Shown here: positions 16,926 through 25,798 of the stretch, piece by piece
How the letters are laid out: each line of letters begins with the position of its first letter
How positions within the stretch are numbered: the first letter of the stretch is position 1
DNA from: Parapedobacter lycopersici
Lineage (GTDB): Bacteria > Bacteroidota > Bacteroidia > Sphingobacteriales > Sphingobacteriaceae
Assembly: GCF_024643285.1 (NCBI RefSeq)
Contig: NZ_JAMSLW010000001.1
Coordinates: 903,575 to 967,574, forward strand
Reading direction: 5' to 3'
Length of the DNA: 64,000 nucleotides
Notes under the pieces: model-generated
What the model saw: the letters and a program-made list of their open reading frames with translations, nothing else
What the model was told of the DNA's origin: nothing
Databases searched by the model: none
Position numbers and translations under genes: made by a program

Positions 16926-19900
16926 TTAAAAGCCAATAGTTAAACCAAGGCTAACGGTCCGGGCAACCGGATAATTCACAACAGAAAACCCCTGACGTGT
17001 TGCTTCACGGAAGGCGCTTACCGAGGGATTGAAGCCGCTGTAATTCGTTATCGTAACCAGGTTTTCACCTTCAAGATAGATGGTAAAATTCTTTAGCCTA
17101 TCCGGTTTAATTACCGTGCCGGCCAGGTTATAGGACAACCGGACGTTTCTCAGCCGGACGAATGAACCGCTCTCCAGAAAACGGGTTGTGGCACCGAACA
17201 TGGTATAGGGAATATTGATTGTCGTCGGATGACCTGCCGTTTCCGCAGCCCGCGTGCGTTCATCAATGATAGCGGGGATATTTGTTTGCTGGTTTGTTTC
17301 CGTCCAACGGTTGCTGTACAGTTCATCCAGCAGTACGTCACCATTCATCCGTTCCTGGTTCATGATTTTATTTCCCGCAACACCGTTTATATTGAAAGAA
17401 AAACCAAAATTCCGGTAGGTCATCTGTGAATTAATACCGAAATAGACATCCGGGTTAATACTGCCCGACCGGACACGGTCCTGCTCATCAATAATACCGT
17501 CGTCATTGACATCCAGGTATTTGGTATCACCGGGCAGCTGCCCATACCGGAGGGCCTGTTGCCGTTCATCGGTTCCCCAGGTACCCTGATCCACCCATAG
17601 GTAAAACTGGCCGAAACGTTCACCCTTAAACATGAAAACGACCTCTTCATTCGCACCGTATCCGCCGGTGCCGCCGTTATAGCCTATTTTGTCGTCACCA
17701 CCCAGATCCAGGACCTTAATGTAATTTTTGGTGAAATTGACATTCGTGCTCATGGTAAAATCCCCCGAACGGAAAGAATAGCCGAAGATGGTCTCAACAC
17801 CGGTATTGCTTATTTTCCCCGCATTGCCGATAATGGTACTTACACCGGTGTATTCTGCCACTTCCCGCGGCATCAGCATATCACGTGTTATCTTATGGAA
17901 ATAGTCGCCTACGAAAGTGAATTTGCCCTGAAACAACGAAAGGTCGATACCCACATTCTGCTGTTCCGTTTCTTCCCATTTAAGGTCGGGGTTTTCCGGT
18001 CGCAATATACCATAGCCGGGTATATCCGAACCGTTTCCATACAGCGGGTACCTGCCCGTTGTACCGATTGCGCTCAGCGATTGGTAGGGAGCGATGGCCT
18101 GATTTCCCGTAATCCCCCATTCGACGCGAAGCTTCAGCTCGGTGAGGGCGTCCACATCGCTGAGAAACTGTTCCTCGGAGATCCGCCAGCCCAGCGAGGC
18201 AGAAGGGAAATACCCCCATTTATTATCGGCACCAAAAACCGACGAACCGTCTGCCCGGTAGCTGACGCTCGCCAGGTAGCGATCGTCAAAATTATAGTTG
18301 ACGCGACCGGCCCAGGAACGTATGTAAGACGCCAGAGCCGCCGATCTTGTCACCTGGTTCAGCGTTGAGCCCAGATCGTTGATATTGGTTTCCGGGGTCG
18401 GAAAATTCCGGTTCTCAAGTGTCACCTGATAATTCTGGTCGTGTTTCTGCTCATAGATACCTGTAAATTCCAGGTTATGCCGGTTGAATTGCTTTCGATA
18501 CCTTAAAATATTCGTGTTCTGCAAAAACCGGGAAGAAAGGTAATTAATGGAGCTTCTTCCATTTGAACTGGCGCCCTGAAACGTTTTAGTATTATTATAA
18601 TTCAAAAAATTATATTCGTTGAACCGGGCACCTGCATGGATTTCCAGCGACAGGTCCTCGTCCTTAAACGGCGTAAATATGATGGATGTATTGACATTGT
18701 TTGTCGTGTTTTTCCCCCGGTTGATGGGTTCAAGTGCCGTTGCCACGGGATTAAAGCTCCAGAACGGGGCTCCGCGGTCATTTCTTACATCGGTATAATT
18801 GCCGTCTTCGTCATACACCGGATAAACCGAAGGATAAATAAGTGCATTATACAGGGGATTCATGAGTTTGTCACCTATACCGCCACGCAGGTTATTCTGC
18901 TGGTCGGTTTTAACGCCCAGCCAGTTTACATTGAGTTGCATCCAGCGCAGCAGGTCGAAGCTCAAATTAGTCTGTAACGTATAACGCTTATTTCCCGAAT
19001 TCAACGCCGTACCCTGCTGATCCAGGTACCCTCCCGAAAACAGGTAATTAATCTTTTCTCCCCTCCCGCTGATACTCAACGCATTATTAAAAGTAGATCC
19101 TCCCCGGAAAATGGCTTTCATCCAGTCGGTCCCACGGGTATTCTCAAATGCGGCGATCTGTTCGTCCGAATAAATAGGCAACGGATCACGATCGAGGTTG
19201 TCAGCCAGCTCCCTCAGATTGGCATACCTGGCAAACGTAGCGGCGTCCATTAGTTGGTAAGCATTGGTGTTGACGGCCGCGTACGTGTAGCTGCTTGAAA
19301 AGCTCACATCAGGTGCAACCGTTTTTCCTCGTTTTGTAGTAACCAAGATGACACCGTTAGCTCCTTCTGAGCCATAAATCGCCGTTGCAGCGGGCCCTTT
19401 CAGCACTTCCATCGATTCGATATCCGAGGGATTCAAATCGCCGAGGTTTCCCCGTTGCAGTCCGTCCACCACAACCAATGCTTCGTTACTGCCCAGCAAC
19501 GACGTGGCGCCCCTGATCCGGATAATCGGATTGCCCCCCGGCGTCCCTTCGTTGTTCTGTACACTGAGTCCACCCACCTGTCCCTCCAGCATGTTACCCG
19601 CATTTGCCGTAGAAGAAGACCGCAATTCCCCGCCATCAACGGTACTGCTGGCCGTCGTTTGATCCTGCCGGCGCTGCGTCCCGTATCCGACTACCACCAC
19701 TTCCGCCAGGTCACTGACCGCTTCGGTTAACACGGTATTAATTACCGATGCCGAACCAAGCGGGATTTCCCTGGACTCGTATCCAACAATGGTAAATACG
19801 AGCGATGCTCCGTCCTGCGGACGCGTTATGCGGTAATTCCCCATTTTGTCAGTTGTCGTCGCAGCCGCGGCCCCTTTTACGGATACCGTCACTCCTTCCA

Positions 19901-20396
19901 ACGGGTTTCCCCGCTCATCTTTCACATTTCCGGTAATATCCCGTTGGATCTCAATATCGGCTCCCCTTATGGGATTTGACAGCCGCTCCTGCCTGATCAG
20001 GATGTTATTATTGATAATCCGATAGGAAAAGGGAAGTCCAGCCAGGCAATCCGCCAATACCTCCTCCACAGTACCGTGTGTAACGGCAAGATCAATTTTC
20101 ACATCCTTAAGGCTTTCGCTGTTATAGACAAACACATAGCCGGTCTGTGCCTTGATTTCCTGAAATATTTTTTCCATCGGCGCGTTCCGCATCCGGATGG
20201 TTATATACTGTGCAACGCTGGTTGCACTCACCTGGACAAAAGCGACCGACAGAATGCCGACAATTAAGTAGAACCGCATAATAACCTTCCGTTTATCAAC
20301 AAGTAAATCGGTTAGTTTTTTCCATTTTACATACGACAGAAATCGCAACGCCAGCACATTGAGTATAGCGCCTGTTGCACACCAATTAAATTTCAT
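16926..20396 (-). CDS. SusC/RagA TonB-dependent receptor with STN domain (second locus)
   Basis: This is an outer-membrane glycan importer of 1156 residues. A 39-residue extension precedes the hydrophobic signal MRFYLIVGILSVAFVQVSATSVA. The STN domain (about 65-135; PMEKIFQEIKAQTGYVFVYNSE) is followed by a carboxypeptidase-like domain (ITGNVKDERGNPLEGVTVSVKG), a plug with DLNPSDIESMEVLKGPAATAIYGSEGANGVI, and the barrel ending TVSLGLTIGF. The STN domain implies signalling to the FecR encoded upstream. A plus-strand promoter abuts its start codon from the other side (20397-20404). Its length equals that of the first-locus SusC, but the sequences differ widely. Confidence 0.95.
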   Translation of the reverse strand: MKFNWCATGAILNVLALRFLSYVKWKKLTDLLVDKRKVIMRFYLIVGILSVAFVQVSATSVAQYITIRMRNAPMEKIFQEIKAQTGYVFVYNSESLKDVKIDLAVTHGTVEEVLADCLAGLPFSYRIINNNILIRQERLSNPIRGADIEIQRDITGNVKDERGNPLEGVTVSVKGAAAATTTDKMGNYRITRPQDGASLVFTIVGYESREIPLGSASVINTVLTEAVSDLAEVVVVGYGTQRRQDQTTASSTVDGGELRSSSTANAGNMLEGQVGGLSVQNNEGTPGGNPIIRIRGATSLLGSNEALVVVDGLQRGNLGDLNPSDIESMEVLKGPAATAIYGSEGANGVILVTTKRGKTVAPDVSFSSSYTYAAVNTNAYQLMDAATFARYANLRELADNLDRDPLPIYSDEQIAAFENTRGTDWMKAIFRGGSTFNNALSISGRGEKINYLFSGGYLDQQGTALNSGNKRYTLQTNLSFDLLRWMQLNVNWLGVKTDQQNNLRGGIGDKLMNPLYNALIYPSVYPVYDEDGNYTDVRNDRGAPFWSFNPVATALEPINRGKNTTNNVNTSIIFTPFKDEDLSLEIHAGARFNEYNFLNYNNTKTFQGASSNGRSSINYLSSRFLQNTNILRYRKQFNRHNLEFTGIYEQKHDQNYQVTLENRNFPTPETNINDLGSTLNQVTRSAALASYIRSWAGRVNYNFDDRYLASVSYRADGSSVFGADNKWGYFPSASLGWRISEEQFLSDVDALTELKLRVEWGITGNQAIAPYQSLSAIGTTGRYPLYGNGSDIPGYGILRPENPDLKWEETEQQNVGIDLSLFQGKFTFVGDYFHKITRDMLMPREVAEYTGVSTIIGNAGKISNTGVETIFGYSFRSGDFTMSTNVNFTKNYIKVLDLGGDDKIGYNGGTGGYGANEEVVFMFKGERFGQFYLWVDQGTWGTDERQQALRYGQLPGDTKYLDVNDDGIIDEQDRVRSGSINPDVYFGINSQMTYRNFGFSFNINGVAGNKIMNQERMNGDVLLDELYSNRWTETNQQTNIPAIIDERTRAAETAGHPTTINIPYTMFGATTRFLESGSFVRLRNVRLSYNLAGTVIKPDRLKNFTIYLEGENLVTITNYSGFNPSVSAFREATRQGFSVVNYPVARTVSLGLTIGF

Positions 20397-20404
20397 TACC
20401 TTTG
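20375..20404 (+). promoter_or_regulatory. Divergent promoter abutting the second susC start
   Basis: TTG (20375-20377), a 19-nt spacer and TACCTTTG (20397-20404) match the Bacteroidota vegetative consensus on the plus strand. The -7 box is directly next to the susC ATG on the opposite strand (20396-20394). It points into the FecR-SusC gap, where no plus-strand gene lies. Confidence 0.6.
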
Positions 20405-20410
20405 TGATGT

Positions 20411-20503
20411 TTGAGTTAATAATGAATTCACTTACAAGAATTTATCCTTTCGGAATAGACTTAAACATTTTACGTCTTCTGATGGCCGTCAGGAGACGTT
20501 TTT
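20411..20503 (+). ncRNA. Candidate cis-antisense small RNA to susC 5' UTR (second locus)
   Basis: A transcript of about 95 nt is predicted from the promoter at 20375-20404 to the terminator at 20472-20503, complementary to the susC leader. The region has no open frame worth calling. The arrangement copies that at 10209-10322: a box at the susC start, an A/T-rich body and a plus-oriented terminator. DonS-type antisense RNAs of Bacteroides are the known parallel; function here is inferred. Confidence 0.5.
20472..20503 (+). terminator. Plus-oriented intrinsic terminator in the second FecR-SusC gap
   Basis: ACGTCTTCTGA (20472-20482) pairs with TCAGGAGACGT (20489-20499), with one G-U pair, across a 6-nt loop and runs into five T residues on the plus strand. 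The minus strand continues AAAATG after the stem, so it does not serve FecR transcription. Confidence 0.65.
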
Positions 20504-20594
20504 AATTAGCTATCTTCCGATCAGTTCCGGCTTAGGGAATTTTTCCGCTTTTCATTCTTTGTCTTCTCATTGGTTAATAATTAGTTGGTTTACA

Positions 20595-21743
20595 TTACGT
20601 GTAGATAATAATTTTCCGCTTGCCGCTATTGTTCGTTTCTATCCGGTATTTTAAATCAAAATAGGCCAGCATATCCAACACCTGTGAGGCGCTGGCATTC
20701 CGGTATGCCTCACCCCAAAGTTTAATATCCGGCTTGCTGCCTTCGAATTCCACTTCCACATCGTACCACCTGGCGAACTGCCGCATGATGGCTTCAATGT
20801 CTGAGTTTTCAAAGCGGAATAGCCCATTTTTCCAGGCCACGGCATCGTTAATATCAATCTGTCGTACGGATAACTGGCTTTCCTTGTTGAGCGATGCCTG
20901 CTGGCCCGGACGCAACATCACCGCCTCGTCAGTCGCATGTCCCACAATCTTCACCGATCCCTCAAGCAGCGTAGTTTTCACAGCCGGTTCATCCGGATAA
21001 CTGTTCACGTTAAAATGTGTTCCCATTACTTCAACGGTCTGCCGTGGCGTAATCACGCGAAATGGCCTTCCGTTGGACTTTGCAACTTCAAAATAAGCTT
21101 CCCCTTTCAACTGCACAACCCGTTCTCCGCTGTTGTCAATGGCTGCGTAGGTCAACGACGAAGCTGCATTTATCCACACTTGGGTACCATCAGGCAATGT
21201 AACACGGTACTGCCCGCCGCGCGGTGTGGTAATTGTATTCAGCGGAATAGCCCGTTTATTTCCGGTTTGTGTTCCTTCGGAAAGATAGGTCAGCTGGCCG
21301 GCTTCATTTTTAAATACGATGCTGTCCCGCTGTGTCCCTGCATTTCCGGCCGAAATATCATCCAGCACGATGTGCCGGCCATCGGCCAGCGTAAGCGTGG
21401 CTTTATTACCACCTGGCATAATATCGGCTGCTGTTATTGGATGGTGGGTGCTGTCGGATAATCCGTTCCGCTGAACCATCAGCAAATAAGCGACCAGCGT
21501 GGCAGCTATCAGTGTGGCTGCCGCCACATACCGGGTCTTAAAAAACCATCGTTGTCTTCGGGCGGCGGGCAGTTGTTCACCGACAGTAAGCAGGTCCTGC
21601 TCAATTTCATCATATGGTATGTCAGCTGGATCGGTAGCCCGGTGTATTTGATACCACTGTTCAACCAAAGCACGTTCGGACTCATTGCATTTACCTGCGA
21701 GGTATCGTTGCAAAAGGGATTTTATTTTTTGCTCTCCGTTCAT
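20595..21743 (-). CDS. FecR-family anti-sigma factor (second locus)
   Basis: This 382-residue protein has a short cytoplasmic part (1-71), a transmembrane helix (about 72-90, YVAAATLIAATLVAYLLM), a FecR domain (GGQYRVTLPDGTQVWINAASSL, then VEVMGTHFNVNSY) and a C-terminal DUF4974 domain. I chose the ATG at 21743 (MNGEQKIKSLLQRYLAG); the frame from 21824 would overlap the upstream gene and shows no family similarity. No ECF sigma gene lies upstream, which is unusual. The nearest unpaired candidate is 12339-12950, four genes downstream. The 73-nt gap before it shows no consensus promoter, so it may depend on read-through or an ECF promoter. Confidence 0.92.
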   Translation of the reverse strand: MNGEQKIKSLLQRYLAGKCNESERALVEQWYQIHRATDPADIPYDEIEQDLLTVGEQLPAARRQRWFFKTRYVAAATLIAATLVAYLLMVQRNGLSDSTHHPITAADIMPGGNKATLTLADGRHIVLDDISAGNAGTQRDSIVFKNEAGQLTYLSEGTQTGNKRAIPLNTITTPRGGQYRVTLPDGTQVWINAASSLTYAAIDNSGERVVQLKGEAYFEVAKSNGRPFRVITPRQTVEVMGTHFNVNSYPDEPAVKTTLLEGSVKIVGHATDEAVMLRPGQQASLNKESQLSVRQIDINDAVAWKNGLFRFENSDIEAIMRQFARWYDVEVEFEGSKPDIKLWGEAYRNASASQVLDMLAYFDLKYRIETNNSGKRKIIIYT

Positions 21744-21816
21744 GTTATTTTTCCTTTTCCGTCCGCTTACTGGTATAGTCAAACAACTCCGGTGCTGGGC
21801 GTAGAAAAAAAATAAA

Positions 21817-23874
21817 CTAATCAAATTGAATCCGTAACTGGACGGTCAGCTCCGAACGCTGATTCCCTGTACTAGCATTTAATCCGGTTCCTACCTCATC
21901 CACTCCCCGGTAGATAAATGTGGCGTAACGTAACCAAAGGTCTATCTTCCGTTGCAACCGACACCTTACATTGACATAGGCGCGTATACCACGGTTATGG
22001 TATACGGGGAACGAATACGCGTACAGTACATTGTTTTCAAAAGCATAGATTCTGGACTGATAGCTTGGCGTACCGAACATGGCCACCCGTACATTGCCAC
22101 TGAATCTCGAGCTCATCGGTTTATAAATCACATCGTGGTACCACAGCCAGCCAATTTCCGTTGGGGTTCCCTCCTTCCGGTAATGTGAAAATTCCACCCG
22201 GCTGCGCATACGCCAGCGGTCGTCGAGTGTATATTGCCCGTCGATCCGCAACTGTTGCCGGTTGACGTCCACCACCCGGTTTTCAGGCAGGTCCAACGCA
22301 GCATTTTCAGCCTTGCGGCGATACCGATAACGAATGCTTGCCTTTGCCCGCTTGTACCATTCGTAGGTAAACTGCGTCAGCATGTCCATCCCGCCTGACG
22401 GCGCATTTACCCGGTAACGAAGCCAGGGAAAACGAAATACATCCACATAGCCCACCCATTGCACGCGCCTGCCAAGCTGATAAGCTAAACCCGAATAAAA
22501 CCCCCGTTCATTAACTGCCGCGCTCCCTGCGGCAAATGCCTGGTTATAAAAAGAATGATACTCCCGGTGAAAATCCCGATGGAGCAAGACCAGTGAAAGG
22601 CGGTGATGCAGGTTCAGCATCGCGCCATTAAGGAAAGCGAAGCCACGGCCGATGCGATGAGCCGCCTCACCGAAAAAATACACGTTGCGAACCGTGCCGC
22701 TGTAATACAAACTGGCATTCCATAGCGAACGGCCCCGGAATGCATACCGTGTATACAGCCGCGGACGTGGCTTGATCGAAGCATCGAATTCCGTGCGGAA
22801 CGCCGTTGCACCAAGCGTAAACCGGCGGCGTGCATACTGGATATTGAGCCCGTATACCCATTGTTGGAGCGCATTCCGGTTTGCGGCTTCCGAGGGCGTT
22901 CGGTGCAGGCCGGTCTGACCGAGGGAACCAACGAGCTGTGTACTGTCAGCAGCGTGCTCCATGGAGCCATCCAGTTTACGCCACGACACAAAAGGGGTAA
23001 CCGACAGGTTGGGCTTCAGGGCGATGGTTGCTGCGGCCCCACGCAAAAACAGCACCTCGTTGGATGATGTATACGGGCGAAGCCCGGTGCCCTGCTTGGC
23101 TACCTGCTGCAGCGTAGCCCCTTTCCCGAATCCGAGTCCCGACCACATGGCCAGTCCCTGGCCGAACTGCAGCGCATAATCGCCAATAACCAGGTCCCGG
23201 ACATGCCCCTGGTTACGCATATATACACTTCCGGAATAAAAGTCAAACCCCTGGCGCTGTGCGCCGGAAAAAAAACGTTCCCCGGCGTCCTTTTTCATAT
23301 TTACCGCTACCCGCAGGTCCCGGTTAAAATGATAGCGGTACCGGACAAACATGCGATCCGGCGAACCCAGGTAGCGCGAGCGCGCGGTATCGCGGATGGC
23401 ATAACCCCGCTGCCTTTGCAGCATACGTCCATACCTGACCATCAGGTCATGCGCACCTTCCGATAGCAGCTCCCGGGCACGAACTTCGGATAGCGAACCG
23501 GGGGTATTTACTTCCACAAAGGGAATAAGCATCCGCAGCAGCTCCAGGTCCATCCCTTCAATCGCCTGTAACTCGTACACGGAAACCAGTCTGCCCGATG
23601 CATGCCGGTGGGCCAGCAGGTTACCGATGAACAACTCAGGTACAAACAATAGCTCGCGAAGTTCCGATCCGTCGGTCCGGTTCAGGTCGATCGGATGCTG
23701 CCGGTAAAATTCCAGCCGTTCGGCTAATTCCGTAAAATCAAAGTTTTCATCCCTGTCTTCGGCATAAAATTCACCCAGGTGTTCGATGAGCGCCGCATTG
23801 TCCGTTTGCCCGTATAACGAACAAGTCAGCAGCAGGCTGCCCAGCACCGTGCAGCTATAACTCCTAAAACGCAT
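21817..23874 (-). CDS. Helix-hairpin-helix / outer-membrane barrel-like exported protein
   Basis: This 685-residue protein has a signal peptide (MRFRSYSCTVLGSLLLTCSLYGQ). Residues about 55-120 carry two helix-hairpin-helix-like motifs (IDLNRTDGSELRELLFVPELFIG, then VYELQAIEGMDLELLRMLIPF), similar to ComEA/GspK-type HhH. The remaining 550 residues are rich in alternating aromatic/polar strands and look like a large beta-barrel; the last residues, LTVQLRIQFD, look like a barrel end. Proteins of this build occur across Bacteroidota without a proven role. It overlaps the next upstream gene (23864-24655) by 11 nt, so the two probably work together at the outer membrane. Confidence 0.65.
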   Translation of the reverse strand: MRFRSYSCTVLGSLLLTCSLYGQTDNAALIEHLGEFYAEDRDENFDFTELAERLEFYRQHPIDLNRTDGSELRELLFVPELFIGNLLAHRHASGRLVSVYELQAIEGMDLELLRMLIPFVEVNTPGSLSEVRARELLSEGAHDLMVRYGRMLQRQRGYAIRDTARSRYLGSPDRMFVRYRYHFNRDLRVAVNMKKDAGERFFSGAQRQGFDFYSGSVYMRNQGHVRDLVIGDYALQFGQGLAMWSGLGFGKGATLQQVAKQGTGLRPYTSSNEVLFLRGAAATIALKPNLSVTPFVSWRKLDGSMEHAADSTQLVGSLGQTGLHRTPSEAANRNALQQWVYGLNIQYARRRFTLGATAFRTEFDASIKPRPRLYTRYAFRGRSLWNASLYYSGTVRNVYFFGEAAHRIGRGFAFLNGAMLNLHHRLSLVLLHRDFHREYHSFYNQAFAAGSAAVNERGFYSGLAYQLGRRVQWVGYVDVFRFPWLRYRVNAPSGGMDMLTQFTYEWYKRAKASIRYRYRRKAENAALDLPENRVVDVNRQQLRIDGQYTLDDRWRMRSRVEFSHYRKEGTPTEIGWLWYHDVIYKPMSSRFSGNVRVAMFGTPSYQSRIYAFENNVLYAYSFPVYHNRGIRAYVNVRCRLQRKIDLWLRYATFIYRGVDEVGTGLNASTGNQRSELTVQLRIQFD

Positions 23875-24655
23875 AACTGATACCCATTTGTGGAGAAATC
23901 CCTAAGCGGGGATGAAACGTAGTGGCAACATCTACGACCATGTGATCCCAGGCAAGGCCAAATCCCGCATATTGTTGCAGGGGGTATAATGAAAACCCTC
24001 CCCTGAGCCATAATGCCGCTGTCAGCGCATACTCCAGGCCCGCGCGGCCATCCAGGGTCCGCGTCAGATCATACACAGCGTCCGAAGTGAGTATCACTTT
24101 ACCCAGCTGATAACCCACCCCGATACGCAGTGTTGATGGAACGACACCGTATACCCGTTCGTAGCCCATGTTACCTATGTTCTGATAGTGTATCCCTACG
24201 ACCAGGTCTTCACGTATATGGTATTGCAGACCGGCGTCAGCCGAAAAGGATCGGTCAACGCGATACGCGGGAATACGTAACTGATGGAAATTAACGGATA
24301 TCGCCAACGCTAATTTCGGACCAAGTGGCTTGGCATAAACAACACCTCCATGCAGCGCCTCATAGGCATCCTGTAAGCCATACCGGTGGATCCTAACCCC
24401 CATGTTGCCCAACCGGGTCGGGATACCCAAAAGCGCCGTCTGACCTGTAATTTCAGTAGAAAGAAAATGCTGCCGGTATGCGACATGCACGACGACCTGA
24501 TCCAACCGGGTCAATCCGGCCGGATTTGCCGTAAGGCTGTATATCTCCTGAAGGGCAGTGCCCGTGCCTCCCATTGCTTGATGACGTGTTCCGGTGTAGG
24601 TTTGGGTATAGGCTTTGGTGGAGATCAGCAGGAGTATGAGCCACCTTCCAATCAT
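23864..24655 (-). CDS. Outer-membrane barrel protein, PorV/PorQ-like
   Basis: This 263-residue protein has a short signal peptide (MIGRWLILLLISTKAYTQ) and the N-terminal pattern RHQAMGGTGTALQEIYSLTANPAGL, which is the start seen in PorV/PorQ and FadL-related barrels of Bacteroidota. Repeated amphipathic strands follow, and it ends with GISYAF, an aromatic barrel end. It overlaps the downstream HhH/barrel gene by 11 nt. It is shorter than PorQ or PorV proper (about 340-390), so a direct type IX secretion role should not be assumed. Confidence 0.55.
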   Translation of the reverse strand: MIGRWLILLLISTKAYTQTYTGTRHQAMGGTGTALQEIYSLTANPAGLTRLDQVVVHVAYRQHFLSTEITGQTALLGIPTRLGNMGVRIHRYGLQDAYEALHGGVVYAKPLGPKLALAISVNFHQLRIPAYRVDRSFSADAGLQYHIREDLVVGIHYQNIGNMGYERVYGVVPSTLRIGVGYQLGKVILTSDAVYDLTRTLDGRAGLEYALTAALWLRGGFSLYPLQQYAGFGLAWDHMVVDVATTFHPRLGISPQMGISYAF

Positions 24656-24793
24656 GAAGGTGAAGGTACTAAGAAAAAATTATTTTTTCATAAAAAGATT
24701 CAACAGCTAAACTGCATTATAGCCACAGCTAAAGCCGGATGCGTGTATGTGCAATGCGTAACTTGTGATTATGCAGCATTTTTTCGGAATTTT

Positions 24794-25684
24794 CTATTTA
24801 GCAAATTTCCTGGTGCCTGCCACACATAGAATGACCCCAAGCGTTACGGCAATCATACCTATACTTACTTTTTCATGAAGCAATAAACCGGCTAATGCAA
24901 GACCAAAAAACGGTTGCAATAACTGTAATTGTCCAACGGTTGCAATGCCCCCCTGTGCCAACCCCCTGTACCAAAAAATGAAACCGATGAACATACTGAA
25001 CAGCGATACATAAGCCAGACCCGCCCAGGCCTCCGTACTAATGTCTCCAAACGACACAGGCATATAGCAACACATAAGCGGCAGCATTACGGGCAAAGAA
25101 AGCACCAACGCCCAGGAAATAACCTGCCAGCCACCCAGCGCGTGGGTGAGTTTTGCTCCCTCCGCATAACCCAGTCCACAAAGCACAATAGCGCCAAGCA
25201 TGAGCAGATCACCCTTCGGTGAAGCCGTAAGCCCCTGTGCTACCGCATAGCCCGTCACCAACAGGCTGCCAATGACAGAAAAAATCCAAAACACAGGTTT
25301 GGGGCGTTCACCGCCACGGATAATACCGAATACAGCCGTTGCCATGGGCAGTATGCCCAGAAAAACAATCGAATGAGCCGACGTAATATATTGCAGCGCC
25401 AGCGCACTTAATAATGGAAAACCGGCCACCACACCAAGAGCTACAATAACCAATGGAAAAATCTGTTTTCGTTCCGGGCGTTTTTGCTTAAATACCAACA
25501 GGGCGATAAGCGCAAGTATTCCGGCGATGGAAGCCCTGGCAACGGTTAGAAACACGGGGTTAAATTCCAATACGGCCACCCTGGTGGCTGGCAATGACCC
25601 GCTGAACAATACCACACCGACAAAGCCATTTAACCACCCTTGTGAGGTGTTTTCTTTTATTTTTACCGTATTCAACGCTGACAT
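24794..25684 (-). CDS. DMT-superfamily (EamA) inner-membrane transporter
   Basis: This 296-residue protein has about ten transmembrane helices arranged as two EamA repeats (about 15-145 and 155-290). Typical pieces are FVGVVLFSGSLPATRVAV in helix 1, the IAGILALIALLVF region and GLAYVSLFSMFIGFIFWYRGLAQGG in the second repeat. Members export or exchange small metabolites such as amino acids. The substrate cannot be told from sequence. It stands alone, with 138 nt after its stop and 114 nt before its start, both without clear motifs. Confidence 0.88.
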   Translation of the reverse strand: MSALNTVKIKENTSQGWLNGFVGVVLFSGSLPATRVAVLEFNPVFLTVARASIAGILALIALLVFKQKRPERKQIFPLVIVALGVVAGFPLLSALALQYITSAHSIVFLGILPMATAVFGIIRGGERPKPVFWIFSVIGSLLVTGYAVAQGLTASPKGDLLMLGAIVLCGLGYAEGAKLTHALGGWQVISWALVLSLPVMLPLMCCYMPVSFGDISTEAWAGLAYVSLFSMFIGFIFWYRGLAQGGIATVGQLQLLQPFFGLALAGLLLHEKVSIGMIAVTLGVILCVAGTRKFAK

Positions 25685-25798
25685 CGCATCTATTTTGATG
25701 CAAAAATCAACAAAGGAAACAAATAAAAACAGTCACAATTTTTACTATTTCAACGTATACAGTTTATTTCGCATGATCATGTGTTGCAGGGTGGATCT

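Noticed and set aside
21743..21824. Longer N-terminus of the second FecR starting at 21824.
   Set aside because: It would overlap the upstream gene's 3' end, and the added residues are unlike FecR N-termini; the ATG at 21743 fits the family.
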